This document shows, piece by piece, positions 51,381-58,572 of a stretch of 64,000 bases of DNA. This DNA comes from Curtobacterium sp. MCBA15_008 (GTDB taxonomy: Bacteria; Actinomycetota; Actinomycetes; Actinomycetales; Microbacteriaceae), in assembly GCF_001865065.1 (NCBI RefSeq), contig NZ_MJGN01000016.1:133314-197313 (forward strand), in the 5' to 3' direction. How positions within the stretch are numbered: position 1 is the first letter of the stretch; each line of letters begins with the position of its first letter. The notes beneath the pieces are model-generated. The model saw nothing but the letters and a program-made list of their open reading frames with translations, had not been told where the DNA came from and searched no databases. Both the position numbers and the translations under genes were made by a program.

Positions 51381-51758
51381 TCAGGACCCGGCGGGCTTCG
51401 ACGTGCTCGGCTTCGACGCGCCCGAGCTCGAGCTCGAGCTCGAGCTCGAGCTCGAGCTCGAGCTCGAGCTCGAGCTCGAGCCCGAGCCCGACGAGCCCGA
51501 CGAGCCCGACGTGCTCGTCGCGGGCGCGGACTTCGCGGGTTCGGACTTCGGCGCGCTCGACGAGCCCTCCGACTTCGGCGCCGGCCGCGAGTCGGTGCGG
51601 TAGAAGCCGCCGCCGTTGAAGGTGACCCCGACGGGGGAGAACACCTTGCGCAGGACGCCGCCGCACGCCGGGCACTCGGTGAGCGTGGCGTCGGAGAACG
51701 ACTGCTTGATGTCGAAGGCGTTGCCGCACTCGGTGCAGCGGTACGAGTAGGTGGGCAC
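51381..51758 (-). CDS. FmdB-family zinc ribbon protein with poly-Ser tail
   Basis: 125 residues. The N-terminal PTYSYRCTECGNAFDIKQSFSD plus CPACGGVLRKVFSPVGVTFNGGGFYRTD is the FmdB zinc ribbon (two CxxC pairs), a widespread putative regulatory protein. After residue 60 it turns into a Ser/Pro/Lys tail with an uninterrupted run of about 19 Ser encoded by a hexamer repeat. The start is GTG 51758, one base after the cyclo-ligase stop, so it is coupled to it. Confidence 0.88.
   Translation of the reverse strand: MPTYSYRCTECGNAFDIKQSFSDATLTECPACGGVLRKVFSPVGVTFNGGGFYRTDSRPAPKSEGSSSAPKSEPAKSAPATSTSGSSGSSGSGSSSSSSSSSSSSSSSSSSSGASKPSTSKPAGS
51424..51480. repeat. GAGCTC hexamer repeat encoding poly-Ser
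   Basis: 57 bases of uninterrupted GAGCTC, 9.5 units. On the coding (reverse) strand it alternates TCG and AGC, both Ser. A gain or loss of one unit changes the run by two residues and keeps frame. The other two frames would read Leu-Glu or Arg-Ala. Confidence 0.95.
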
Positions 51759-51759
51759 C

Positions 51760-52344
51760 CTAGCTCCGGAACGTGATGATGCGGGACGGCGTGATGATGC
51801 CGTCGACGGGTTCGTCGTGGGCTTCGCGCGGGACCTCGTCGAGGTACTCCGCGTCGAAGATCACAGCATAGACGGGCGGACGGTTCGCCATCGACCCGAG
51901 CGTCTTGTCGTAGTAGCCGCGACCCCAGCCCATCCGGACGCCGTCGTGCCCGACCGCCGCTGCCGGGGCGAGGATCGCGTCGACGTCACCGAGCGCGAGC
52001 GGGGACAGGACCTCGCCGACGACCTCCGGCACGCCGAGGATGCCCTCCGTCTCGGACGTGCCGTCGCCGACCGCCCAGTCGAGCAGGCCGTCCTCGCGGG
52101 TGATCGGCAGCAGGACGCGGATGTCGTGCGCGAACGCCCAGTCCAGGAAGGGTCGGACGTTCGGTTCGTCCGGCGCAGACAGGTACAGGGCGAGCGAGTG
52201 CACCTGGCGCTCCTCGGCGAAGCGCTGCAGGGTCGCGGTGAGCGACTCGGTGTCGGCGTCGCGTTCGGTCGTGGTCCGGGTGCGCCGCCGCTGCCGGAGC
52301 TCGGCTCGCAGGGCGCGCTTCTCGTTCCCGAGATCGGCGATCAT
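51760..52344 (-). CDS. 5-formyltetrahydrofolate cyclo-ligase
   Basis: 194 residues of the MTHFS family: ATP-dependent return of 5-formyl-THF to 5,10-methenyl-THF in one-carbon metabolism. RQRRRTRTTTERDADTESL is the nucleotide-contact start, LYLSAPDEPNVRPFLDWAF and AILAPAAAVGHDGVRMGWGRGYYDKTL are the substrate and phosphate-binding blocks. TAGACT stands 7 bases before ATG 52344, so the message is probably leaderless. FmdB follows one base after. It is divergent from galU. Confidence 0.92.
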   Translation of the reverse strand: MIADLGNEKRALRAELRQRRRTRTTTERDADTESLTATLQRFAEERQVHSLALYLSAPDEPNVRPFLDWAFAHDIRVLLPITREDGLLDWAVGDGTSETEGILGVPEVVGEVLSPLALGDVDAILAPAAAVGHDGVRMGWGRGYYDKTLGSMANRPPVYAVIFDAEYLDEVPREAHDEPVDGIITPSRIITFRS

Positions 52345-52351
52345 GGCGAGG

Positions 52352-52357
52352 AGTCTA
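52352..52357 (-). promoter_or_regulatory. -10 box of a leaderless cyclo-ligase message
   Basis: TAGACT on the reverse strand, then 7 bases to ATG 52344, with no Shine-Dalgarno site. Its counterpart for galU lies 89 bases away on the other strand. Confidence 0.65.
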
Positions 52358-52445
52358 CCGAGCGACCCCGTTGCGGCTTCCCGCCGTGGGCGGCGTGAAG
52401 CCGTGTCCCCAGCAGTGACGACATGCCCCGTCAGGGGGCATCCGA

Positions 52446-52451
52446 TAGTTT
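52446..52451 (+). promoter_or_regulatory. -10 box of a leaderless galU message
   Basis: TAGTTT followed by CTGTCGC and the galU ATG at 52459, the same 7-base gap as in other genes here. Confidence 0.65.
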
Positions 52452-52458
52452 CTGTCGC

Positions 52459-53349
52459 ATGGGCTTCCAGATTTCCAAGGCGGTGATCCCAGCGGCAGGG
52501 CTGGGCACTCGCTTCCTCCCCGCGACCAAGGCGATGCCGAAGGAGATGCTCCCCGTCGTCGACAAGCCGGCCATCCAGTACGTGGTCGAAGAGGCCGTCG
52601 GTGCCGGACTCACCGACGTCCTGATGATCACGGGCCGCAACAAGAACGCGCTCGAGAACCACTTCGACCACGTGTCCGAGCTCGAGGAGACCCTCAAGAA
52701 GAAGGGCGACCACGAGAAGCTGCAGAAGGTGAACCAGTCCACGGACCTCGCCGACATGCACTACGTCCGTCAGGGTGACCCGCTCGGCCTCGGCCACGCG
52801 GTGCTCCGCGCGAAGATGCACGTCGGCCGCGAGCCGTTCGCCGTGCTCCTCGGTGACGACATCATCGACGCCCGCGACCCGCTGCTCAAGCGCATGATCG
52901 AGGTCCAGGGCGAGAAGAACGCGACCGTCGTGGCCCTCCTCGAGGTCCCCGCGTCGCAGACCCACCTCTACGGCATCGCCACGGTCGAGGAGACCGACAC
53001 CGACGACGTCGTGAAGATCACCGGCCTCGTCGAGAAGCCGGCACAGGGCGAAGCGCCCTCGAACCTGGCCATCATCGGCCGCTACGTGATCCGCCCCGAG
53101 GTCTTCGACGTCCTCGAGAAGCAGGAGCCGGGCAAGGGCGGCGAGATCCAGCTGACCGACGCGCTCATGAAGATGGCGAGCGCCGAGGAGTGGACCGGCG
53201 GCGTGTACGGCGTCGTGTTCCGTGGACGCCGGTACGACACCGGTGACAAACTCGACTACATCAAGGCGATCGTGCAGCTCGCCTCGGACCGCGAGGACCT
53301 CGGACCCGACCTCAAGTCGTGGCTCAAGGAGTTCAACGCGGGCGAATGA
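52459..53349 (+). CDS. galU: UTP-glucose-1-phosphate uridylyltransferase
   Basis: 296-residue GalU making UDP-glucose for cell-wall sugars and polysaccharides. KAVIPAAGLGTRFLPATKAMPKEMLPVVDKPAIQYVVEEA is the sugar-nucleotide transferase start, FAVLLGDDIIDA the metal-binding Asp, VEKPAQGEAPSNLAIIGRYV the Lys block, and GGEIQLTDALMKM the ending motif. The length matches bacterial GalU. Start ATG 52459, not the in-frame upstream ones, because of the -10 box 7 bases before it. Confidence 0.95.
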   Translation: MGFQISKAVIPAAGLGTRFLPATKAMPKEMLPVVDKPAIQYVVEEAVGAGLTDVLMITGRNKNALENHFDHVSELEETLKKKGDHEKLQKVNQSTDLADMHYVRQGDPLGLGHAVLRAKMHVGREPFAVLLGDDIIDARDPLLKRMIEVQGEKNATVVALLEVPASQTHLYGIATVEETDTDDVVKITGLVEKPAQGEAPSNLAIIGRYVIRPEVFDVLEKQEPGKGGEIQLTDALMKMASAEEWTGGVYGVVFRGRRYDTGDKLDYIKAIVQLASDREDLGPDLKSWLKEFNAGE

Positions 53350-53358
53350 GTCGGCCCA

Positions 53359-53395
53359 TCCCGCTCGGGTCCCGGTACGCCGGGCCCGAGCGGGA
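53359..53395 (+). terminator. Terminator after galU
   Basis: Left arm 53359-53375 and right arm 53380-53395 pair over 16 bp with one bulged T and a 4-nt loop, 9 bases after the stop. Confidence 0.8.
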
Positions 53396-53440
53396 CACCC
53401 GCCCCGCAGCATCTGCCGGGGCACCGGAGGAACCTGAGCG

Positions 53441-54100
53441 ATGACGACGATCCCGACCCTGTCCCACGGGCGGGTCACCATCCGGCCCCTCCGGCTGCGC
53501 GACACGCGCGACCTCGACGTCGCACTCGCGACCAACCGTTCGTGGCTCCGCACCTGGGAGGCCACGAACCCCTCCGGACACGTCTCCAGCGACGTCCGCG
53601 GCAGCATCCGCGCGCTCCAGGCCAACGCCCGCGCGGGGCTCGGGCTCCCGTTCGCGATGGAGCTCGACGGCCGTTTCGTCGGCCAGCTCAACGTCTCCGG
53701 CATCACCTACGGCTCCCTCGCGAGCGCCTCCATCGGCTACTGGGTCGTCGAGGACGCCGCCGGCCACAACGTCACGCCGATCTCGGTCGCGATGGCCGTC
53801 GACCACTGCTTCCGCGTCGTCGGCATCCACCGGGTCGAGATCTGCATCCGTCCCGAGAACGCGCCGTCGCTGCGCGTCGTCGAGAAGCTCGGCTTCCGGT
53901 TCGAGGGACTCCGCCGCCGCTACATCCACATCAACGGGGACTGGCGCGACCACTTCTGCTTCGCCCTCGTCGCCGAAGAAGTGCGCGAGGGCGTCCTCGA
54001 ACGCTGGGTCCGCGGGCAGGTCCCGCCGGGCGTCGGCAGCGTCCCGCTGGCAGCCCGCGACGAGGCGGCGCTGCCCCTGCACACGACGCCCCGCGTCTGA
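53441..54100 (+). CDS. GNAT acetyltransferase, RimJ type
   Basis: 219 residues of the GNAT fold in the RimJ/RimL ribosomal-protein N-acetyltransferase group. VTIRPLRLRDTRDLDVAL begins the domain, ASIGYWVVEDAAGHNVTPISVAMAVDHCF is the acetyl-CoA core, and RVEICIRPENAPSLRVVEKLGFRFEG with RRYIHINGDWRDHFCFAL are diagnostic of the group. Its acceptor may be a ribosomal protein or another amine. GGAGG stands 10 bases before ATG 53441, past the galU terminator. Confidence 0.9.
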   Translation: MTTIPTLSHGRVTIRPLRLRDTRDLDVALATNRSWLRTWEATNPSGHVSSDVRGSIRALQANARAGLGLPFAMELDGRFVGQLNVSGITYGSLASASIGYWVVEDAAGHNVTPISVAMAVDHCFRVVGIHRVEICIRPENAPSLRVVEKLGFRFEGLRRRYIHINGDWRDHFCFALVAEEVREGVLERWVRGQVPPGVGSVPLAARDEAALPLHTTPRV

Positions 54101-54120
54101 CCAGTCCCTTCCCTCCCTCC

Positions 54121-54192
54121 CGCAATACGCAACTGTGGCGGTTGCTCGCAGCGGTATGTCACTGCGAGGATCCGCCGAGGTAGCGTTTTGCG
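54121..54192. repeat. 72-bp palindromic element, copy 2
   Basis: Same ends (CGCAA..ACGCAAC and GCGTTTTGCG) and inner CTCGCAG/CTGCGAG stem as copies 1 and 3, with several arm mismatches. It lies 20 bases after the acetyltransferase stop. Confidence 0.85.
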
Positions 54193-54312
54193 GGTGGTCG
54201 CGCCGTGTGCCGGCCTGGAGGCGCGACTCGCCCCCGGTGAATTCGTCACGACACGCGCAACACGCGTCCGGCAATCACCCGGCAGGCGAACGCCCGCCCC
54301 TACCGTGTCCCC

Positions 54313-55404
54313 ATGGCAGGAATCGGCTCGTGGGGCGGCGGCATCGTGCTCCTCGTCGCGGCCGTGCTCTGGCTCGTCTACCTCATGCCGTCCTGGGCGG
54401 CCCGCCGGCAGTACCTCGCCACCGAGCGGAACGCGATCCGCCTCCAGCAGACCCTCCGGATCCTCGCGCAGACCGCCGAGCTGCCGGACGAGGTCCGCGT
54501 CGAGATGAACGCGAAGTCCCTCGCCGAGGCGCAGCGCGTCGCCCGCTCCGAGGAGGCCAAGCGCACCGCGATCGTCCGCGCGCACGAAGCCGCACGGCAG
54601 CGTGAGATCACCCGCCGCCTCGCCGAGCAGGCACCCGTCCTCGAGCGTGCCTCGGCCGTCCCCGCACTCACCGCGATGCGCATGCGTCGCTCGCGGCTCG
54701 GCGCGACGCTGCTCGGCGCCGTCGGCCTCGTCGTCGCGGTCGTCGTCTTCGTCGCCGCTCCGGCGATGTGGCTCGTCGGGATCGCCGGACTCGTCGCCGT
54801 CGGTGGGTCCGCGGCCGTCCTCGCCCAGCTGCACCAGGTCGCGACGGCGCGGAAGGCGCGCACCGCGAGCGCCGTGTCGGGCGCGACCCGCGCCTCCAGG
54901 CCGGCCACCAGCTGGACGGACCCGGCGCCGCCGCTCTCCACCGAGCAGCCCGCGGAACCCGTGCGCGACCGCTCGTGGACGCCGAACTCGGTCCCGAAGC
55001 CGCTCTACGTCGCCCAGCCGACCGCTCCCGCTGCCGCGCCGGAGTCCGCCGCCGAGCTGGCTGCGCGGCTCAAGCAGCGCGTCGCCGAGGCGAAGGCCGA
55101 GGCCGAGGCCGAGGCGGCCGCGATCCGTGCCGCCGAGACCGACCCGTCGCTCGCACGCGTCTCGCGGATGCGCCCCGACGTCGAGGAAGCCGTGTCGTCG
55201 CTGTCCGCGCACGACCAGGGGCGTCTCGCCGAGCGTCTCGGGCTGCGGGCGCCGGCGTCGGAGGCCCCGACCGCGGCGGTTCCTGCCGCCCCGGCCGAGC
55301 CTCCTGCGCCGCCGAGCAAGTGGGCCGGCATGGGCGTGCTCGGCGAGGACGCGTACGAGCAGGCCGACCTCGACGCGATCATGCGTCGTCGCCGCGCCGT
55401 CTGA
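54313..55404 (+). CDS. Membrane protein with coiled-coil linker
   Basis: 363 residues, unrecognised but typical of Microbacteriaceae. One helix at 8-27, then a basic coiled coil (RQYLATERNAIRLQQTLRIL to about 120), two helices near 130-180, and a Pro/Ala-rich cytoplasmic region with a second short coiled coil (LKQRVAEAKAEAEAEAAAI) and a final acidic-basic end. No enzymatic motif is seen; a role in envelope or division organisation is only a guess. TACCGT lies 6 bases before ATG 54313. The tRNA gene follows 51 bases after. Confidence 0.75.
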   Translation: MAGIGSWGGGIVLLVAAVLWLVYLMPSWAARRQYLATERNAIRLQQTLRILAQTAELPDEVRVEMNAKSLAEAQRVARSEEAKRTAIVRAHEAARQREITRRLAEQAPVLERASAVPALTAMRMRRSRLGATLLGAVGLVVAVVVFVAAPAMWLVGIAGLVAVGGSAAVLAQLHQVATARKARTASAVSGATRASRPATSWTDPAPPLSTEQPAEPVRDRSWTPNSVPKPLYVAQPTAPAAAPESAAELAARLKQRVAEAKAEAEAEAAAIRAAETDPSLARVSRMRPDVEEAVSSLSAHDQGRLAERLGLRAPASEAPTAAVPAAPAEPPAPPSKWAGMGVLGEDAYEQADLDAIMRRRRAV

Positions 55405-55455
55405 GTCGTCGATTTCGGTTCGGCCGTGGCCTGGTGCTAGTGTGGTCGAGCACTT

Positions 55456-55531
55456 GGGGCTATGGCGCAGTTGGTAGCGCGTCTCGTTCGCAATGAGAAG
55501 GTCAGGGGTTCGAATCCCCTTAGCTCCACCA
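55456..55531 (+). tRNA. tRNA-Ala (anticodon CGC)
   Basis: 76 bases including an encoded CCA. Acceptor GGGGCTA pairs with TAGCTCC and contains the G3-U70 wobble that identifies alanine tRNA. The D arm is GCGCAGTTGGTAGCGC, the anticodon loop TTCGCAA (CGC, reads GCG), and the T arm GGGGTTCGAATCCCC. It fits the heavy use of GCG/GCC codons here. Confidence 0.95.
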
Positions 55532-55540
55532 CAGGCAAGT

Positions 55541-55576
55541 ACGACGAAGGCCACCCGATCGGGTGGCCTTCGTCGT
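55541..55576. terminator. 36-bp perfect palindrome after the tRNA gene
   Basis: Arms 55541-55558 and 55559-55576 are exact complements with no loop bases between. It lies 9 bases past the tRNA 3' end and 17 before the stop of the converging gene, so it may serve both. Confidence 0.85.
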
Positions 55577-55593
55577 TCCGCGGGCAGATCCGG

Positions 55594-55977
55594 TCAGCCG
55601 GGAACGCTCTCGGTCAGGATCCCCGCCTGCGCCAGCTCGTGGTGGATCGCGTTCGCGGCCTGCTCGAACGCACGGTTGCCACGCGCGATGCCGAGCGCGC
55701 CGCCCTTGATCGCGGACTTGCCCGACCCGCGCAGCAGCCGGGCGACCGTGCGGCCGTCGGGCGCCACCATCACCTGCACGTCGAGTCGGGTGTGGAAGGT
55801 GCGGTCGTTCGCCATGCCGCCGATGAGCAGCGTCAGGCCCAGGCTGCCGCGGGTCGCGCGGAGGGCTCCCTGGTCGCCGCCCTCGACGGTGTAGCCCTCG
55901 CGGGTGAGGGCGTCGCCGACGCGGGTGCGGACGGAGTCGGGGTCCGCGGCGACGAAGAAGTCGTGGCTCTCGGGCAT
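55594..55977 (-). CDS. Hypothetical 127-residue protein
   Basis: Family not recognised. It starts SHDFFVAADPDSVRTRVGDALTREGYTV, and the middle GALRATRGSLGLTLLIGGM and LDVQVMVAPDGRTVARLL look like an alpha/beta domain with alternating hydrophobic strands; no signal peptide or helix is seen. An AGAGGAT site lies 9 bases before ATG 55977. It converges on the tRNA gene. Confidence 0.65.
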   Translation of the reverse strand: MPESHDFFVAADPDSVRTRVGDALTREGYTVEGGDQGALRATRGSLGLTLLIGGMANDRTFHTRLDVQVMVAPDGRTVARLLRGSGKSAIKGGALGIARGNRAFEQAANAIHHELAQAGILTESVPG

Positions 55978-56047
55978 GGTGAGTGATCCTCTCGATGGTG
56001 GGTCCTGCCAGTGATCATGCCGTGTCGTCGCCTACCCTGGAAGCACC

Positions 56048-57103
56048 ATGACTGCTTCGCTGACCCGCCGGTCCCTGCTCTCCCTCGCCGGCGTGACCGG
56101 GATCGGGCTCGCGGTGGCCGCGTGCTCGTCCGGCGGCGACCCCGGCAAGGGCGCGGGCAAGGGCTCGGGCGACGGCGACGGCAGCGGGACGGGTGCCGGC
56201 TCCTCGACGCCCAGCGCGAAGCCCGTCGCGAAGTCGGTCACCCCCGCACAGGTCCCGCTCGCCGGCGGTGTGACGATCACGGTCGCGGGCACCGGTCTCG
56301 CAGCGGTCAAGGGCGTCACCGTCGGGGGGATCGCCGCGCGGGACGTTCAGGCATCCGCGACGAAGGTGACCTTCACGGCGCCCCACCAGGCGATGTACAC
56401 GGCGGGCTCCGCCGACGTCGCACTCTTCACGTCGGCCGTCGAGCCGACCCCCTCGGCCAACCAGTCGTCGGACGGCAACGGCAGCGCCGCGAACGACGGG
56501 CAGTCCGGGGCGACGCAGGACTCCTCGACGTCCTCACCGACCCCCACCGCCGCTCCGGCGCCGGACGCCTCGACCGCGGTGGCGACCTCGACGCTGGCGT
56601 ACGCCGCACTCACCGACGTCGACCGGCAGCTCCAGTACGCGATGGCGCACTGGAAGGACTACAACCTCGGCGAGTACGGCACCATGAACCCGATCGGCGG
56701 CGACTGCGCGAACTACGTCAGCCAGACGCTCATCGCCCGCGGGTGGGAGCAGCGGTCGGACTGGTACAACCGTGCGGCCGGCGCCGAGCACACCGCGACG
56801 TGGACGTACTGCCCGACGATGGACCCGTGGCTGACGGCGAACGCGGCCGAGTTCGGGCTGACCCGGCGCTCCCTCGACGAGCGCGACAAGGTGAAGGTCG
56901 GCGACATCGTGTTCTACGACTGGAACGACAACGACTCGCCGGACCACACCACGATCGTGTCCGAGGTCTTCACCGAGCCCGACGGCACCGTCCGCATCAA
57001 GTCGGCGAGCCACAACCAGGACGGCCCGTACCGCGACCTCGACGAGATGATCACCGTGCAGCACCCGGGCGGCACGGCCTGGTTCCACACGTTCGACGCG
57101 TAG
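56048..57103 (+). CDS. IPT/TIG plus amidase-domain lipoprotein
   Basis: 351 residues. A Tat-like N-terminus (TRRSLLSLAGVTG) merges with a lipobox ending AVAACSSG, so it is exported and lipid-anchored. A Gly/Lys/Asp linker leads to an IPT/TIG domain (about 60-130: VTPAQVPLAGGVTITVAGTGL), a Ser/Thr linker, and a C-terminal Amidase_6-type domain whose GGDCANYVSQTLIARGW holds the candidate nucleophile Cys and DHTTIVSEV the His. It probably cleaves wall peptides. GGAAG precedes ATG 56048. Confidence 0.85.
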   Translation: MTASLTRRSLLSLAGVTGIGLAVAACSSGGDPGKGAGKGSGDGDGSGTGAGSSTPSAKPVAKSVTPAQVPLAGGVTITVAGTGLAAVKGVTVGGIAARDVQASATKVTFTAPHQAMYTAGSADVALFTSAVEPTPSANQSSDGNGSAANDGQSGATQDSSTSSPTPTAAPAPDASTAVATSTLAYAALTDVDRQLQYAMAHWKDYNLGEYGTMNPIGGDCANYVSQTLIARGWEQRSDWYNRAAGAEHTATWTYCPTMDPWLTANAAEFGLTRRSLDERDKVKVGDIVFYDWNDNDSPDHTTIVSEVFTEPDGTVRIKSASHNQDGPYRDLDEMITVQHPGGTAWFHTFDA

Positions 57104-57162
57104 GGCGCGGCGCGGCGCGGCGCGGCGCCGCGGCGGCGGGTGGCTCGGCGCCGGGTGGTTCC

Positions 57163-57222
57163 GCACAACCAAAGTGCTCCCGAGCCGCGCGAGTACGCGG
57201 CGCGAACGCACTTCGGTTGTGC
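57163..57222. repeat. 60-bp inverted repeat, GCACAACCAAAGTGC type
   Basis: 15-bp arms (57163-57177, 57208-57222) with one G-T type mismatch, enclosing a GC-rich inner stem. It lies between the convergent 3' ends of the amidase and mannosyltransferase genes. Similar in style to the 72-bp elements but unrelated in sequence. Confidence 0.75.
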
Positions 57223-57245
57223 AGACCGTCGCCAGGGGGCGCCCC

Positions 57246-58451
57246 TCAGGGGTACCCGAGGAACCAGAGCAGCACGATCGCCACGGGCTGCAGGCACACC
57301 CCGACGACCAGGCACGCGACCGCCCGGCGCCGCGTCCCCACGAACACGTCCGACCCGAGCAGCGGCGCCATCGGCATGAGCAGCCTCGGCAGGCTCTGCT
57401 GCGGCAGGAACACCGCGACGAGGTAGAGCCCGTACGACGCCGTGAACGCGAGCACGTCGACCCCGAGCGCGCGCACGGCCGGCCGGGTGAAGAAGACCAC
57501 CGCTCCCACGAGCACCACCACCACGAGCGCGATGCCGAGCGGCCCGAGCCACGTCCCCGCCATCGTGAACCACGGGGTCAGCGGCGCGAAGTGCTGCCGC
57601 CCGACGAACCCCACCCACCACGACAGCTCGGTGTCGAGGTAGGCGTTCGGCCGTCCGGTCACCGCCGAGGCGATCACCGGCCAAGCCAGCCCCGCCGCGG
57701 CGACGACGAGGCCGGACACCACGATGGCCACTGCGTCGCGGACCGGGAACGCGCGCCGCTCCTGCACCCACCGCACGACGAGGTGCACCGCCAGCGCCAC
57801 CGCGAGCGCCAGCACGCCGGGCTTGGTGAACGCGGCGACCACCCCGAGCGGCGCGATCAGCCAATAGCGCCGCCGGACCAGGGCCAGGAGTGCACCGAAG
57901 AGCAGCAGCAGGAAGGTGCTCTCGGCGTAGGCCACCTGCAGCAGGAACCCGGTCGGCGCGAACGCGAACAGCGCCGTCGCCCACCGCGCCCGGCGCGAGC
58001 ACCCGACAGCCAGGACGAGCCGGTACAACAGCACGCACGCCCCCGCCCCGGCGAGTGTCGCGACGAGCACGCCCGCCACCCAGAACGAACCGCCCGTCAG
58101 TGGCATCACCAGGCGGGCGAGCGCGGGGAACACCGGCAGGAACGCCCACGCGTTCGGCAACACGTGTCCGGCGTCGTCGAGCGGCAGGGTCGAAGGGTAC
58201 CCGTGCTCCGCGATGGTCCGGTAGAACGAGGCGTCCCACGATCCGGAGAAGGTGAAGAACGACGGGTCGCGCCGGTACGACGCGAACCGCCACCCGTTCG
58301 CCGTGGCGACGGCGTAGACCGTCGCCAGCAGGACGGTGCTCACCACGCGGGAAGCCAGCCACAGGAGCAGGGGGGTGGTCCACCCGCTGTGACGCGCCTC
58401 CAGGTCCAGAGCCGGACTGGAGGCCCGGCTCGTCTCCGCAGCGCTCGTCAC
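57246..58451 (-). CDS. PIG-V/GPI-mannosyltransferase-like membrane enzyme
   Basis: 401 residues with about ten helices. SGSWDASFYRTIAEHGYP has the Asp-x-x-His/Tyr-type luminal motif of GT-C enzymes, LPNAWAFLPVFPALARLVMP and LFAFAPTGFLLQVAYAESTFLLLLFGALLAL are the PIG-V family blocks. It should transfer mannose from a polyprenyl-phosphate donor on the outer membrane face. I place the start at GTG 58451 with GAGGAT before it; the longer frame translates part of the 72-bp repeat. Confidence 0.82.
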   Translation of the reverse strand: MTSAAETSRASSPALDLEARHSGWTTPLLLWLASRVVSTVLLATVYAVATANGWRFASYRRDPSFFTFSGSWDASFYRTIAEHGYPSTLPLDDAGHVLPNAWAFLPVFPALARLVMPLTGGSFWVAGVLVATLAGAGACVLLYRLVLAVGCSRRARWATALFAFAPTGFLLQVAYAESTFLLLLFGALLALVRRRYWLIAPLGVVAAFTKPGVLALAVALAVHLVVRWVQERRAFPVRDAVAIVVSGLVVAAAGLAWPVIASAVTGRPNAYLDTELSWWVGFVGRQHFAPLTPWFTMAGTWLGPLGIALVVVVLVGAVVFFTRPAVRALGVDVLAFTASYGLYLVAVFLPQQSLPRLLMPMAPLLGSDVFVGTRRRAVACLVVGVCLQPVAIVLLWFLGYP

Positions 58452-58490
58452 CGCCCGATCCTCGCAGACCACTGCCCCGCCCGCCCAACC

Positions 58491-58562
58491 CGCAAAACGC
58501 AACGTGGGCGGCTGCTCGCAGCGCGATGACGCTGCGAGCAACCGCCACGGTTGCGTTGTGCG
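58491..58562. repeat. 72-bp palindromic element, copy 3
   Basis: Starts CGCAAAACGCAACG and ends GTTGCGTTGTGCG. Its inner arms (GGCGGCTGCTCGCAG/CTGCGAGCAACCGCC) pair better than those in copies 1 and 2. It stands between the GH2 stop and the mannosyltransferase start. Confidence 0.9.
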
Positions 58563-58572
58563 GGGGGAGGGG

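Noticed and set aside
57246..58541. Longer mannosyltransferase start at 58541
   Set aside because: The first residues of the longer frame are a translation of the 72-bp repeat, and a ribosome site stands before GTG 58451 instead.
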